Origin: Agrocybe praecox | Lineage: Eukaryota > Basidiomycota > Agaricomycetes > Agaricales > Agrocybaceae | Reading direction: 5' to 3' | NCBI GenBank assembly: GCA_964017145.1 | Contig: OZ024842.1 | Span: 186,001-250,000, forward strand | DNA: 64,000 nucleotides | Shown here: in pieces, positions 22,605 to 33,200 of the stretch | How the letters are laid out: every line of letters starts with the position of its first letter | Position numbering within the stretch: the stretch's first letter is position 1 | The notes under the pieces: generated by a model | The model's database searches: none | What the model was told of the DNA's origin: nothing | Seen by the model: the letters and a program-made list of their open reading frames with translations, nothing else | Position numbers and translations under genes: made by a program

Positions 22605-23202
22605 ATGATCGCGGCGGACCTACGCCAAGACCTCCTTCCTTACGCTCTGCGCCTCATTCAGATCGTCGAATCCAGTGCCTACCAGGCTCAACTCAAACTG
22701 GACGCCAAGAAGGAGATCAAACGATCTGCCGACGTTGAGGCAGCTGACGCGGTTCCCAACACCGCATCGATCCAGTCAATGATCGATAAGGCAGTCGCTG
22801 CCAAACTCGGAAAGGCAAATTCGGTGAGTAATGCCTTTTATTTTCGCCTTCAAACATCTCACCACCCTTTAACAGTCCAACGCCAAGGCGGGCTCTTCCA
22901 AGGGTCCCAAACCGAAGGTGATTACCAACTTCACGGAGGCCGCCGACCATCTCGCCATTCTAGACAAGATGCGCAAGGCGGCCTACCTCGATTCGATCAA
23001 GAGGCTAACATCCTCTCCTCGCTTTCAGAAGCAGGCTCAACGCTCCATCAAGAAGGGGCGTCAACACGCCGATCGCACCGAGGCCGCTCGGGAAGCTCAA
23101 CGTGGCGCCAACATCAAGGCCACCAACGAGCGCTTCAAGGCCCCCAACAAGAAAGCTCGCAAGGGCAAGGGCAAGGGCAGAGGCAACCAAGGGAAGAAGT
23201 GA
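22605..23202 (+). CDS. Retroelement ORF1: small basic protein, one intron
   Basis: Exons are 22605-22823 and 22876-23202, joined across a 52-nt intron with GTGAGT and TTTAACAG ends. The product has 181 residues. The first half is mildly acidic and helical. The C-terminus is strongly basic (KKARKGKGKGRGNQGKK), suggesting nucleic-acid binding. The frame closes with TGA at 23200-23202, inside the reverse transcriptase ORF, which uses another frame. Exon 1 is shared in frame with the long reverse transcriptase ORF, so removing or keeping the intron would decide which product is made. Role inferred from composition and position only. Confidence 0.7.
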
Positions 23203-25676
23203 GTGCTCCGACATCGTATTCGTCGGCACTTCCTCCCTCGTCGGTCATTTCGGGGGGTACGTTAACGCGTGCCCCCATTGTATTCCGGTATGACCTCCCG
23301 TTCACATATCCAGATTGGTTACTGACTATACCTTTCCCCCTCGCTGTTAATTATATACTTTTAAATACGCCTGTTAATGTACTACTCGCTCTCCAATTTA
23401 AAAGCATTATTCATCTCAGTCCCGGTGTGAACATCCCGAAAAATATCGAATATCAGCTAAGTATGGGCATGAGGTTTATGTTTACCTCACGCCGCGACGA
23501 ATCATTAATTTTGAAAGCCGCGAAAGACTTTGAACGACGCTTGTCATGGCGTCTCCACTTTGCCTTCATTGGAGTGGATAACAACACTGATTATGATCCA
23601 GATTTCGAACCGCTTAACGCGTTACCCAAAACAAGTAAGCCTTCGAAGTTACCCAAATATATTGGTATCGGTTTCGCAAGAGGTCGAGCGTACGTGCAAC
23701 GTACCTACATACCCAGCGAATCAGAAGACAGGAGAGAATTTAAAGCGTTTACACCTGATCTTGCCGAAATCAAAGAATTCCTGCTAAGTAATAAATACGT
23801 AGTTACAGGAACAGATAAAAATCTTGGAATTGCGGTCTCAGAACGCGAGTGGATCATTACCAAGTGCCAAGAATTATTAGACGATACAAATAACTATACC
23901 GAATTATCATATGGTTTTCAACCCACTAAGTACGGCCCACACCGTACTGTGTCTCTAATTCTTAGGTCCCAAAATGAACTAACTTTGCAGCTAGCTGATA
24001 TGGCTGCTGCAGTACCTAAATTTGAAATGCAGGTGCCGGACTTCTTGCGGTCGTCAATGACGCCTCACGTCCAAAATGACGATGGTTTCCCTAAACGATT
24101 AGATGGTGAAATACAGTTTACGGCACGACACAAATTGCCATTATTTTATGGTATACCTAAAATTCACAAGGTTCCTACCAAAATGCGTCCTATTATACCG
24201 TGTCATTCTGCTGTAATCAATACTGCAGCTAAGTTAGTTTCAAAAATTCTTAAACCGTTAATTCAAACGGCGCCAACTATCATTCATGGTAGCAAGGACT
24301 TGGCGATAAAATTAAGTAAATTACAATTAGATCCCAGTCGTAAATACTTCATTGTTACTGGAGACGTCGTTGCCTTTTATCCTAATATAGAGATAGAGAC
24401 TTGCCTCAAAAGAATAACCGAATTATTTAATTTATATTACTTTGGCGATAAAATTAAGGCCGGCGAAGAGTTATCGGATGACGAAGAGGCTTTTGCCCGC
24501 CTGTTCGATGCCGCTTTACGACTTGGAAATACTAATCTAATTACACAATTTCAAAAAAAGTATTACCTTCAGACGCGCGGACTAGCTATGGGTGTAGCAT
24601 CGTCCCCGGATTTAGCCAACCTTTTTGGCTATGCATATGAAGTAGAAAGTAAAATAATGAATAATAAAGACGTCCCTTTTTACGGACGCTATATTGATGA
24701 CTGTCTGGCAATCGTATACGCCGACACACTTGAACGCGCCGTTCAAATAGTTTCGTGCGTCCAGATACACACCTGTGTAATAGAATGGGATGCGTCGCCC
24801 ACACATGCTCCGTTTCTGGACATGTTTCTCTATGTTGATGATAATAGAAAATTAGAACATAGACCATACCGCAAGCTTCGCAACCACCAAGAAAGAGTTC
24901 CTTTCGCTAGCCACCATCCCTACGACGTCAAACGTGGTACGTTCTGGGGAGAGATGGCTCGTCTAGCCGTGCTAAGTAGTAAATTTAGCGACTACCGAGA
25001 TGCTTTACACTCCTTAGCAGGATTGTACATCGCACGCGGCTATCCGCAGGATATGATATATGGCTGGCTTAAGTCTGACATTTCAAAACGATGGGATAAT
25101 CGCTTAAGCGTTAACTCTCAACATCGCGATAACGACGCGGGCGTTTTGGTACTTAAAGGCAGCTTTAATACAGCATGGAACTATTTCAACGCAAAAGGAT
25201 ATATCAACACTATCTTTGAATATTGGCGCGAATACCTCAATCGAGGTCAGCGTGATGGCGCATTGACCCTGGAAACAGGCCTCTTTCGCTACGAGAATCA
25301 TATAGATCATTGGCCTAAACAGTACACTGACATGTATTCGGAGGTTAACACTTCCTTATATGTGCGGCCAGGCTGGCAGACCCTTGTCCCTGATGTCACT
25401 AAAACTGATATTCTTAACCGTCGACTGATCGTATCGCGAAAGCGTACACGAAACCTGTTCGACCTAACAAGTTCTTGGAAACAAGAAGTGTTGAATGTTT
25501 ACGAGAGAGAATTGGCGGATCATCCACCGATTGCCGTCCTTCCGTTCGGCTTTGCAGAAGCTCCAAACGAACCCGGCCGGGTTCGCGATGAACCTGCTGA
25601 AGCTGGCGATCTGGAATGGCGCCCAAGACTGGAAGATACTCTCTTCGCCAACCTAGGTGGCGGATATGGCAGATAA
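22605..25676 (+). CDS. Penelope-like reverse transcriptase, endonuclease-deficient
   Basis: Open for 1023 codons if the 52-nt intron is retained. The true start could be lower, by frameshift or reinitiation near 23200, because residues about 73-200 only mirror ORF1 in another frame. Reverse transcriptase motifs in order are DKNLGIAV (about residue 403), YGIPKIHK and MRPIIPC (about 515-530), motif A TGDVVAFYPNI (about 585), motif B RGLAMGVASSPD (about 657) and motif C YGRYIDDC with the catalytic DD (about 695). The DKNLG motif and the FYPNI/YIDD pair are typical of Penelope-like enzymes and relatives. About 270 residues follow, with no GIY-YIG or zinc-finger endonuclease. The enzyme would copy its own RNA onto telomere ends. 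The frame is uninterrupted, so the copy may be recent or active. Confidence 0.92.
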   Translation: MIAADLRQDLLPYALRLIQIVESSAYQAQLKLDAKKEIKRSADVEAADAVPNTASIQSMIDKAVAAKLGKANSVSNAFYFRLQTSHHPLTVQRQGGLFQGSQTEGDYQLHGGRRPSRHSRQDAQGGLPRFDQEANILSSLSEAGSTLHQEGASTRRSHRGRSGSSTWRQHQGHQRALQGPQQESSQGQGQGQRQPREEVSAPTSYSSALPPSSVISGGTLTRAPIVFRYDLPFTYPDWLLTIPFPLAVNYILLNTPVNVLLALQFKSIIHLSPGVNIPKNIEYQLSMGMRFMFTSRRDESLILKAAKDFERRLSWRLHFAFIGVDNNTDYDPDFEPLNALPKTSKPSKLPKYIGIGFARGRAYVQRTYIPSESEDRREFKAFTPDLAEIKEFLLSNKYVVTGTDKNLGIAVSEREWIITKCQELLDDTNNYTELSYGFQPTKYGPHRTVSLILRSQNELTLQLADMAAAVPKFEMQVPDFLRSSMTPHVQNDDGFPKRLDGEIQFTARHKLPLFYGIPKIHKVPTKMRPIIPCHSAVINTAAKLVSKILKPLIQTAPTIIHGSKDLAIKLSKLQLDPSRKYFIVTGDVVAFYPNIEIETCLKRITELFNLYYFGDKIKAGEELSDDEEAFARLFDAALRLGNTNLITQFQKKYYLQTRGLAMGVASSPDLANLFGYAYEVESKIMNNKDVPFYGRYIDDCLAIVYADTLERAVQIVSCVQIHTCVIEWDASPTHAPFLDMFLYVDDNRKLEHRPYRKLRNHQERVPFASHHPYDVKRGTFWGEMARLAVLSSKFSDYRDALHSLAGLYIARGYPQDMIYGWLKSDISKRWDNRLSVNSQHRDNDAGVLVLKGSFNTAWNYFNAKGYINTIFEYWREYLNRGQRDGALTLETGLFRYENHIDHWPKQYTDMYSEVNTSLYVRPGWQTLVPDVTKTDILNRRLIVSRKRTRNLFDLTSSWKQEVLNVYERELADHPPIAVLPFGFAEAPNEPGRVRDEPAEAGDLEWRPRLEDTLFANLGGGYGR

Positions 25677-26820
25677 TAAAAACTGTGCTACTAGATACGA
25701 CTGTTTCCCCGATCCCGTAAGAACTCGGAAGGCGACGGCGGTGGTCGAACGTGTGGTGTAATAAAACTGTAGAACGACTTCAGATTGATTCGGATCGATC
25801 TCGAGTACGCGCGACGTGTCTAAATTGTTCGGTATTCATGCCTTACGATATTCACCCATTGCATAGACTATGTAGCTGCTTGGTAGCCGATTCAATTGGC
25901 CAAAGACAACCAACGGCATAGACTAGTAGCGCTTGTGCCCAAAGCAAACCACTCAAAGGCCATGCCTTGTGTCGGGGAAGGATTGCGGTTAATCGCGAGA
26001 TAATGCGAGACGCTACCTGACCTTGTGCAGAACCCGCGACAGATAGCAGGTATAAGCTTGGCTGGTTACGACCGGCCTCGGTGGTCCCTTTGCCCAAAGC
26101 CTTGAACGAACGTTAGCCCTTGCTTCGGCTTGGGTAGTTAGTTGCTTTTAGCCGCAACAAACACTTGATTGATGCACGCATCTCGTCGTCGAGTCTAACA
26201 TTATCCTAGTAACGCCCTTTGCGTTTAACAAATAAAACCCTAAGTTATTTAATTATATAACAAATGGACTTTCGTAATTGACTGGTTATCTTTATTGATT
26301 ATAGCCTTAGCAAATCCAGTCTGAACATAACAAGTTCGAGTTAAAGAAATCTAATCTACCGGTAAAACGCTTACCTAACTCTAACTCTAACGTAAGTCGA
26401 TCCCTTAATCGGGAATACAGTAGCTAACTACTTAACGATCGGTTCGGCAGCCTAACCTCTAACCCGAACCTAACCTAAGCGTAGGTATAATAATAGCGTC
26501 GAGTTGGCGCTATACTGCGGATTACATAAGCGTGTAACAAGCGCCCATCATTACGTAATCCCTTACCTTCCGCATTTGGCCACTACGCTAAGTATTTATA
26601 TCCATCGATCTACTTTGGTCGTTGTCGCTGGAAGTGACAGCTTACTGATACTGCGGCGTTTCGCTGATTGATATCGTGCTTCTGGCCGATCATTGGTCAG
26701 CGATCCCGCGGGACGTAAGACTTCACAGCTACTAATTGTTATAGAACATCGTAATCAGACTTACCAATGAGATCGGTAAGCGCGATGGTTAACAGATCTA
26801 ACCGATCTAGCTATAGAGAA
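25677..26820 (+). other. 3' region of the retroelement
   Basis: Non-coding, about 1.1 kb between the stop codon and the ribozyme. It contains short degenerate telomere-like runs at 26370-26400 and 26450-26480. I see no second complete ORF. Confidence 0.6.
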
Positions 26821-26824
26821 AAAT

Positions 26825-26889
26825 AGGACCTGAAGAGCTATAAAAGCGAAAAGGTCGTGCAGTAGAATTCCCTACTACACCTTCGTCCT
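26825..26889 (+). ncRNA. Type I hammerhead ribozyme
   Basis: All catalytic-core positions are present. Stem I is AGGAC (26825-26829) with GTCCT (26885-26889). CTGAAGA is at 26830-26836. Stem II (26837-26847) is GCT/AGC around ATAAA. GAAA is at 26848-26851. Stem III is an imperfect 12-bp hairpin (26851-26883) with loop AATTCC, and the cleavage triplet TTC ends at 26884. The closing pairs next to the core (C26829-G26885, G26837-C26847, A26851-U26883) are all correct. Hammerheads are known from Penelope-like elements, where they process the RNA, which fits the location about 1.15 kb after the reverse transcriptase. Activity is inferred, not shown. Confidence 0.8.
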
Positions 26890-26899
26890 TTCTCACTCA

Positions 26900-27820
26900 G
26901 CACCTTCGTTCGGCCTACGGCCTCACTTCGGCGCTTCGTTCGAACAAACCTACTTAAACAAGCTTAATTATGTACGAGTACAACTTGACTATTCACTTTC
27001 ACCGTGTATCATATCATGTATCGTAGCTTTTCCGTAAATTCTGTTGCCAGCAACCATTCTATTCTATGTATTTTTTGTTGTTCGTTACAGACTTTCGAAC
27101 CTGGGTCATTCGAAAACATACATACACATACATCGAGATAACCTTATGGCTCATATGGTATAATGCAGTGGCCGAATGGCAAGAACGGTGGTGAACGGCA
27201 GGAACGGCGATAAACGGTAGAATCAGTGGTGAATGCCACTGCTATCGTGCTTGCATGTTCTTGATAGTTTGGGATGTGAGTACGTCTTTCTTTTTCTTTT
27301 GGTTTTATCTTAATAATTCAACTTCTTTTTTCTAGCTTTTACAGCCCGGTATGTTTATCTTTAAAATTACGAAGTACATAGTGACTAATATCCACCTTCA
27401 GTTCGCCTCGCCCACCTTCTCAACCTGGACCGAAGACGATGGTCTGACTCTTGGCTTTCCAAGAAATCATCTCTCTCTTTCGACCCTTTGCACCCCACTT
27501 CGCCTTGTATCCTTCTTACTCTATCAGAACTTGTCCATAAGTTGATCGTCCTCGACGGTTCAGGGCGCTGCCTTCCCTTATTCGACTCTCTATGCCTCTC
27601 GGTATGTATGTTTTTGCTTGTAATTTAAGTCTGGCCGTGACTAATATTTAATTTCCGTTTGCCTCGCATGTTTTTTGCCTGTCATATCTAGCCTTTAACT
27701 CAACCATCGTCGAGGGTCAGACTCTTGACTTTCTCTTCATCTTCTATATTTGTATGTTTTGGAGCTATGCGCACTTCTACCTTCTTTCTGTCCGTCAAGG
27801 AGGGACACCATTCCAACCCC
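26900..27820. other. Boundary zone, no gene seen
   Basis: From the ribozyme to the first palindromic repeat. The element's 3' end must lie in or near this zone. Contains CGGCCTACGGCC and several pyrimidine-rich stretches. No gene supported. Confidence 0.4.
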
Positions 27821-28569
27821 ATCGTTTATGTAGGCGCATCGCATCTACGTAGCCTTGAGTTCTCATTCTTTCTTATTATTATTTTTAACTGTATGTCCGT
27901 CCAGGAGGGACATGATCTCAACCGCCTCGTCTATGTAGGTGCGATGCACCTACAAAGCGACGATTTCTCATTCCATATCTTTTTTATTACCTATCCGCAC
28001 TTTTCGCCTTGTTTCTGTCCGTCTATGAGGGACACGATTCTGACCGCTCTGTCTATGTAGGCGCATCGTACGTACAAGACGATGACTTCTCATTATTTCT
28101 TATTTCCATGACATATCCGCGCTTTGCATCTTCTTTCTATTTGTACACGGGGGACATGATCTCAATCGCCCCGTCTATGTAGGTGCGATGCACCTACATA
28201 GTGACAATTTCTCATTCAATCATTCCTTTTTTGACCTATCCGCACTTTCTACCTCCTTCTGTCCGTCCACGAGGGACATGATTCTCACCGCCTGGTCTAT
28301 GAGTTCGCATTCTCTGTTGTTTCTATGACCTAACCGCACTTTCTACCTTCTTTCTATCCGTACGCGGTGGACATGATTTCAACACTTTGTCTATGTAGGC
28401 GCACCGCACCAACATCATGATAGCGGCGATTTCGCATGATGTCTTATGTTTTTGACCCGTCCGCATTTCGTATCTTCTCTGTGTTTGTCCACAAAGGCTA
28501 CGACTCCTTGCTGGTCGTACTCCTTATATCATGCGAGAATTTTCCGTGTTTATTCACTCATCTCCTCTT

Positions 28570-28765
28570 TGTATTCCGTCATCTTTTGCATTCAAAGCAT
28601 TCAGAAATATTCAATTGCCCTAGTACATAAAATCCCCGAATCCCGAGATTAAGCGCTGGTGGGCGCCAAACTCATGAGCTGGTACTCATATCCTATTGCC
28701 GCGCCCCCTCTGTCCGTCCACGAGCGACGTGAATTTGGCACGTTACTCCTCCAGGTAGACTCATT
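28570..28765 (+). repeat. Duplicated segment, copy 1
   Basis: Contains ATTAAGCGCTGGTGGGCG and ends in TTTGGCACGTTACTCCTCCAG. It recurs at about 32950-33200 with about 70 extra bases in the middle. The copy here directly precedes the ribosomal protein gene remnant. Confidence 0.65.
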
Positions 28766-28779
28766 GCACCCACAAGCAA

Positions 28780-29322
28780 GCCTGCCAACCATTCGCAGCT
28801 TGATCAACAACATGGTTATCGGTGTCACCAAAGCGCGCATATTCGATATTTTCTTGTATATAAGATTCTCATGTCTATGCAGGGTTTCCGATACAAAATG
28901 CGTGCTGTCTATGCCCATTTCCCCATCAGCTGCATCATCCAGGAGAGTAGCCATGCTGTTGAAATCTGCAACTTCTTGGGCGAGAAGGTTAGAGTTCTAC
29001 ACGGCACTTATTACCGAACTAGTTGAATACTTAAATGCGACATTTTCACAGACTGTGAGACACGTTGAAATGTTGTCGGGTGTTGAGGTTACCGAGTCAG
29101 CAGCGCAAAAGGATGAGCTGATTCTCGAGGGTGACGATATCGACGACGTTTCGCAGTCAGGTACGTAAATGAGCATTTGTTCCTCTTTTTTGTACTTATC
29201 GTTGGTTCTTAACAGCTGCTTCCATCCAGGGAGTCTGCCGCATCCGCAACAAGGATATTCGCAAGTTCTTGGACGGTATCTACGTGTCTGACAAGGGCAC
29301 TGTCGTTGAGGCTGATGCTTAG
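28780..29322 (+). pseudogene. RPL9: Ribosomal protein uL6 (RPL9), 5'-truncated
   Basis: The C-terminal two thirds of the large-subunit protein uL6/L9 are readable in four blocks. They are about 28780-28832 ([15 protein letters not shown]), 28883-28987 ([19 protein letters not shown] onward), 29052-29160 (VEMLSGVEVTESAAQKDEL onward) and 29216-29322 ([20 protein letters not shown] to the stop). Introns 2 and 3 are normal GT-AG. The intron at 28833-28882 starts GC in a poor context. The N-terminal half (start to the HVA-LRT region) was not found in the 1.6 kb upstream, which is palindromic repeat, and frame is lost just before TIRSL. Introns show this is a DNA-level copy. Most likely a broken subtelomeric duplicate; the functional gene should lie elsewhere. 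Confidence 0.85.
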
Positions 29323-32300
29323 ATGTAGTGGCTGTACTCGTCTGTACTTGTCAATCACTTTTTTTTTTTACATTGTATTTGCAAAATGGCCAGAGGTTTA
29401 AATTCCAAAAGTCCGAGTGTCTGCGTACATGCTGGTATCTTTAATTATGGTATAATCGGTATCTTCGTTCCAACGCGACGCTTATACTCGACATAATCAT
29501 TGCCAAAGAAATTGACTAGAGCTTTCTCCTCCGCTGTGGGTTGAACATTAGTATTAGTGCACATATCAATTGGACGGAAACGTGTCTCGTGTCCTGTAAT
29601 AAAAAAAACACCACAGTACCACTACGAAGACAATAAACGTAAATGGATTTTGTAGCAGCAACTTGGTGCCCAGTGTGATGCGTCTATATGCCGGGGTGCT
29701 ATGATTAGATGTAGGCGCAGTGCAACTACATCTGATTCAGTCCGGCTCGTACCGGATCTCCTTTCCCCACATACCCCTTCGTTGACGCTGGTTCTCTTAC
29801 TCGTAACACGTTGTTATTTCCTGCACCTCCGTCGACGAGGGTCAGGATGTCGGCGCTTACATTCCGTTTCCTTTTCTTGCTAAAGTCTGTGTCCTGGATT
29901 CATTGAGAACATTCGTGAGTCGTTAGTTATCATCTTTCTTCAAGACTTAAACCAAATAAGTTGACTATGAGCTCCCGAATTGTATACAAGCCCTACATCC
30001 TGGCGCTCAGATTGAATCCTTCCCTTTCACAACCCGCGCCCAATTCAAAAGGGATGATGCCGATGATGCCGATATCGCCGAATGCCCATACCATATCTGG
30101 CTTTTACACATTACACATCCACCTCGACCATGCTATGTAGGCGCATCGCACCTATATAGTGAGACCTGTTGGACGGATGTAGGTGCATCGCGCCTACATC
30201 TGTTCTGACCCCCTGGGACAGCACCTTTCCTATTTTCGATATAGATGCAAGTCGTACACTTTGCGGCCACAAGAATACCGACTTGCCTTTTTTTCTATCA
30301 ACCTGGAAGAGTGGATAAGTAGTTATTCAGGCGGAGGACCGGTGGATACATAGTGTATGGAAGAAAATTTCCAATCCTCGACGTCGGGCAGCCCTCCAGG
30401 TATGATGTTATTTCTTTCGCAACATATCGTTTGACTTTCTCTCGCACCTACATAGTGACGATTTCTTATTATATCGTACGTCTTTGACCTATCCGCACTT
30501 GCTACCTCCTTTGTCTCCGTCAACGAGGGACATGATTTCCAGCGCGTCGTCTATGTAGGCGCATCGCACCTACATAGCACGAATTTCGCATTCTCACTTA
30601 ATGCTTTGCTTCGATCCGTCCATGAGGGTCGCAACTTCAAGATCATCGTGTATGTAGGCGCATCGCACCTACATAGCAGCGGTTTTTCATTCTATCTCAT
30701 TTTTAAATGACCTATCCGCACTTTCTGTCTTGGTTCTGTTCGTCCAGGAGGGACAGGATCTCACCCCCGTCATCTCCGTAAGCCCATCGTACCTACATAG
30801 CACGAATTTATCATTCTATCTGATTTTCAAGACATATTCGCACTTTCTACCTTGATTCTTTCCATCCAGGCATGTCACGATATCCAAAACATCGTCTATG
30901 TAGGCGCATCGTACCTACATAGCATGAATTTCGTCTTCTCACTTAACGCCTTGCTTCGGTCCGTCCATGAGGGTCACAACTTGAAGGTCATCGTGTATGT
31001 AGGCGCGTCGCACCTACATAGCTATGATTTCTCATTCAATCTCACTTTTATATTACCTATTCTCACTTTCTGCCTTGGTTCTGTCTATCCAGGAATGTCA
31101 CGACATCAACACCATCGTCTATGTAGGCGCATCGCACCTACATAACAGCGATTTCTCATTCTATCTCATTTTTAAATTACCTATCCGCACTTTCTGTCTT
31201 GTTTCTGTGCGTCCGGGAGCGACAGGGTCTCAACCCCGTCATCTCCGTAAGCCCATCGCACCGATATAGTGACAATTTCTCATTCCATCTTATTTTCATT
31301 ACCTATCAGCACTTTCTGCCCTTTTCCTTTCCGTCCACGAGGGTCATGGTTTTAACCGCCTCATTGTCATTCTATCCCATTTTCATGACCTATCCACCCT
31401 TTCTACCTTCTATCTGTCTGTCCAAGAGGGACACAATTTCTAACCTTTCAGCTCCAGGAAATATAGAAGGCGTGCTGCCGATAATGCCGAACCTGCCGAG
31501 CGGCTACACCGCGGTCGCAAACACAAACATACCCAATGCTGACCAATTCATATGCGGCTCTTCCTCGTCACTCATCCACGACGAACATGCTATGTAGGCG
31601 CATCGCACCTACATAGCAGGAGCTGTTGAACAGATGTAGGTGCATCGCGCCTGCATCTGCTTGCGCTCTTCGAAGCACCAACGTTAGCCCTATCGTTTTG
31701 CATGCAAGTCGTCAACCTTGCAACCAGATTGATATCGACTCTGCCAAGCGTCTTTTCTATCACCCGAACAAGAAAACGAGGCTTCATTTTGTCGGAGAAG
31801 TGGGATAGTTAGTGCGGAAAAAGTTTCAAAACGTCGATGTCGGGCAGTCCTCCAGGTAAGAATTTCTTTCTTCTGCGACATTGTTTGCTAAGAACTTGAT
31901 GATTTCCAGACTGCTGTACGTGTTTTACCTATGGACACCCACACGAACGTGTATATTAGCACATCCTCCTACGTAGGCGCATCGCACCTACGTAGTTGAA
32001 TTTTACGATCCAGGACGTCCTCTGCAAAACACGGCCCTCTTAAGTCCGCTTTTCTATTTCTATTTTGTTCCACTCGCACCTCAGTCCCTTTTCTCATTAT
32101 ATTCGTCGACGAGGGGCAGACATTCCCTCTTATGTATTGTTACCTGTAATCCTGTGTCCGTCGATGAGGGCGATATGTCCTTCACCTTTCCGCTCTTTGT
32201 ACATTCTTGCTGTCCGTCCACAAGGGACATGATTGTAGCTGCATCGACTATGTAGGCGCATCGCACCTACATAGCGATGATTTTTTCATTCTGTCTTATG

Positions 32301-32949
32301 TTTTTGACGTATCGACACTGTATCCTCTTTCTGTCCGTCCATGAGGGACATGATTTCAACTATATCGTCTATGTAGGCGCATTGCACCTATATAGCGCAA
32401 ATTCTCATCCATTTCTATATTTTTTACGTATCCGCATTTTGTTTGTACCTTCTTTCCGTCTGTCGACGAGGGGCATGATTTCAACTATATCGATACTTAC
32501 TGCTTCTAGTCTCGAAGCCGATGTCGTCTCTTTTCTTGACGCTCGCTGGTAACCGAACTATTTCCTGTGGTGGTTAACTTCCATTGAAGTATAATTGAGA
32601 ACTGAAGGACACCGTCGCCTCGTTCCAGCGCGCTTTTCTGATTCTGTCCGTCGACGAGGGGCAGACGTTCCCTCTTATGTATTGTTTCCTGTACTCTTGT
32701 GTCCACTTATATAGCACCAATTTCTCATTCTGTCATATGTTTTTGACTTATACGCACTTTGTATTTTATTCCTGTCCGTCCACAATGAACGTGGTTTCAC
32801 GTGCCTCGTCTATGTAGGCGCAACGCATCTACATAGCGACGATTTCTTGTTCCATCTTATTGTTAGCACCTATCCGCATTTTCTCCCTTGTTTCTGTCCG
32901 TCCAGGAGGGACACGATTTCAACCGCCCCGTCCATGTAGACGCATCGCA

Positions 32950-33200
32950 CCTACATAGAGCATACAGAAATATTAAATCATTCATTACCCCCACCCCAGT
33001 GCATGCAAGCTATAGAGCACGCGATTAAGCGCTGGTGGGCGCTAAACTCATTATCCTTCCTGAGTCCCTTCTTTTATTTTGACATCATTCGGTGTACTCA
33101 TAATCTCACTCATGTTTCTGATCTTGTAGCCATATCCTATTGCGCGCTACCTCTGTCCGTCCACGAGCGACATGAATTTGGCACGTTACTCCTCCAGGTA
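32950..33200 (+). repeat. Duplicated segment, copy 2
   Basis: Matches 28570-28765 at both ends, but the middle has an extra stretch from about 33052 to 33130. No ribosomal protein sequence follows it, which shows the repeat moves independently of that gene. Confidence 0.6.

Larger units (their letters stand above)
22575..26900 (+). mobile_element. Telomere-associated Penelope-like retroelement (Coprina/Athena type)
   Basis: The element lies directly inside CCCTAA repeats. Its sense strand runs away from the chromosome tip, the orientation expected if reverse transcription was primed by a telomeric G-strand 3' end. It contains a small basic ORF with an intron, a reverse transcriptase of the Penelope branch without a GIY-YIG endonuclease domain, and a long 3' region with degenerate CTAACTCTAAC and CCTAACC stretches (26370-26480). 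A hammerhead-type ribozyme sits at about 26825-26889. The 5' leader is only about 30 nt and may be truncated by telomere addition. It contains a small hairpin, GCAC-TTCG-GGTGC. The 3' border is not determined. Confidence 0.88.

Noticed and set aside
22575..22605. A second hammerhead at the 5' end of the retroelement
   Set aside because: Only a small GCAC-TTCG-GGTGC hairpin is present; neither the CUGANGA nor the GAAA core lies between the telomere repeats and the first ATG.
22191..22738. Frames running across the N gap and the CCCTAA array
   Set aside because: They exist only because N was translated as open and the six-base repeat has no stops.
25104..25676. GIY-YIG endonuclease at the end of the reverse transcriptase
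   Set aside because: I looked for GIY, YIG and the downstream Arg/Glu pattern in the last 270 residues and found none, so the element is called endonuclease-deficient.
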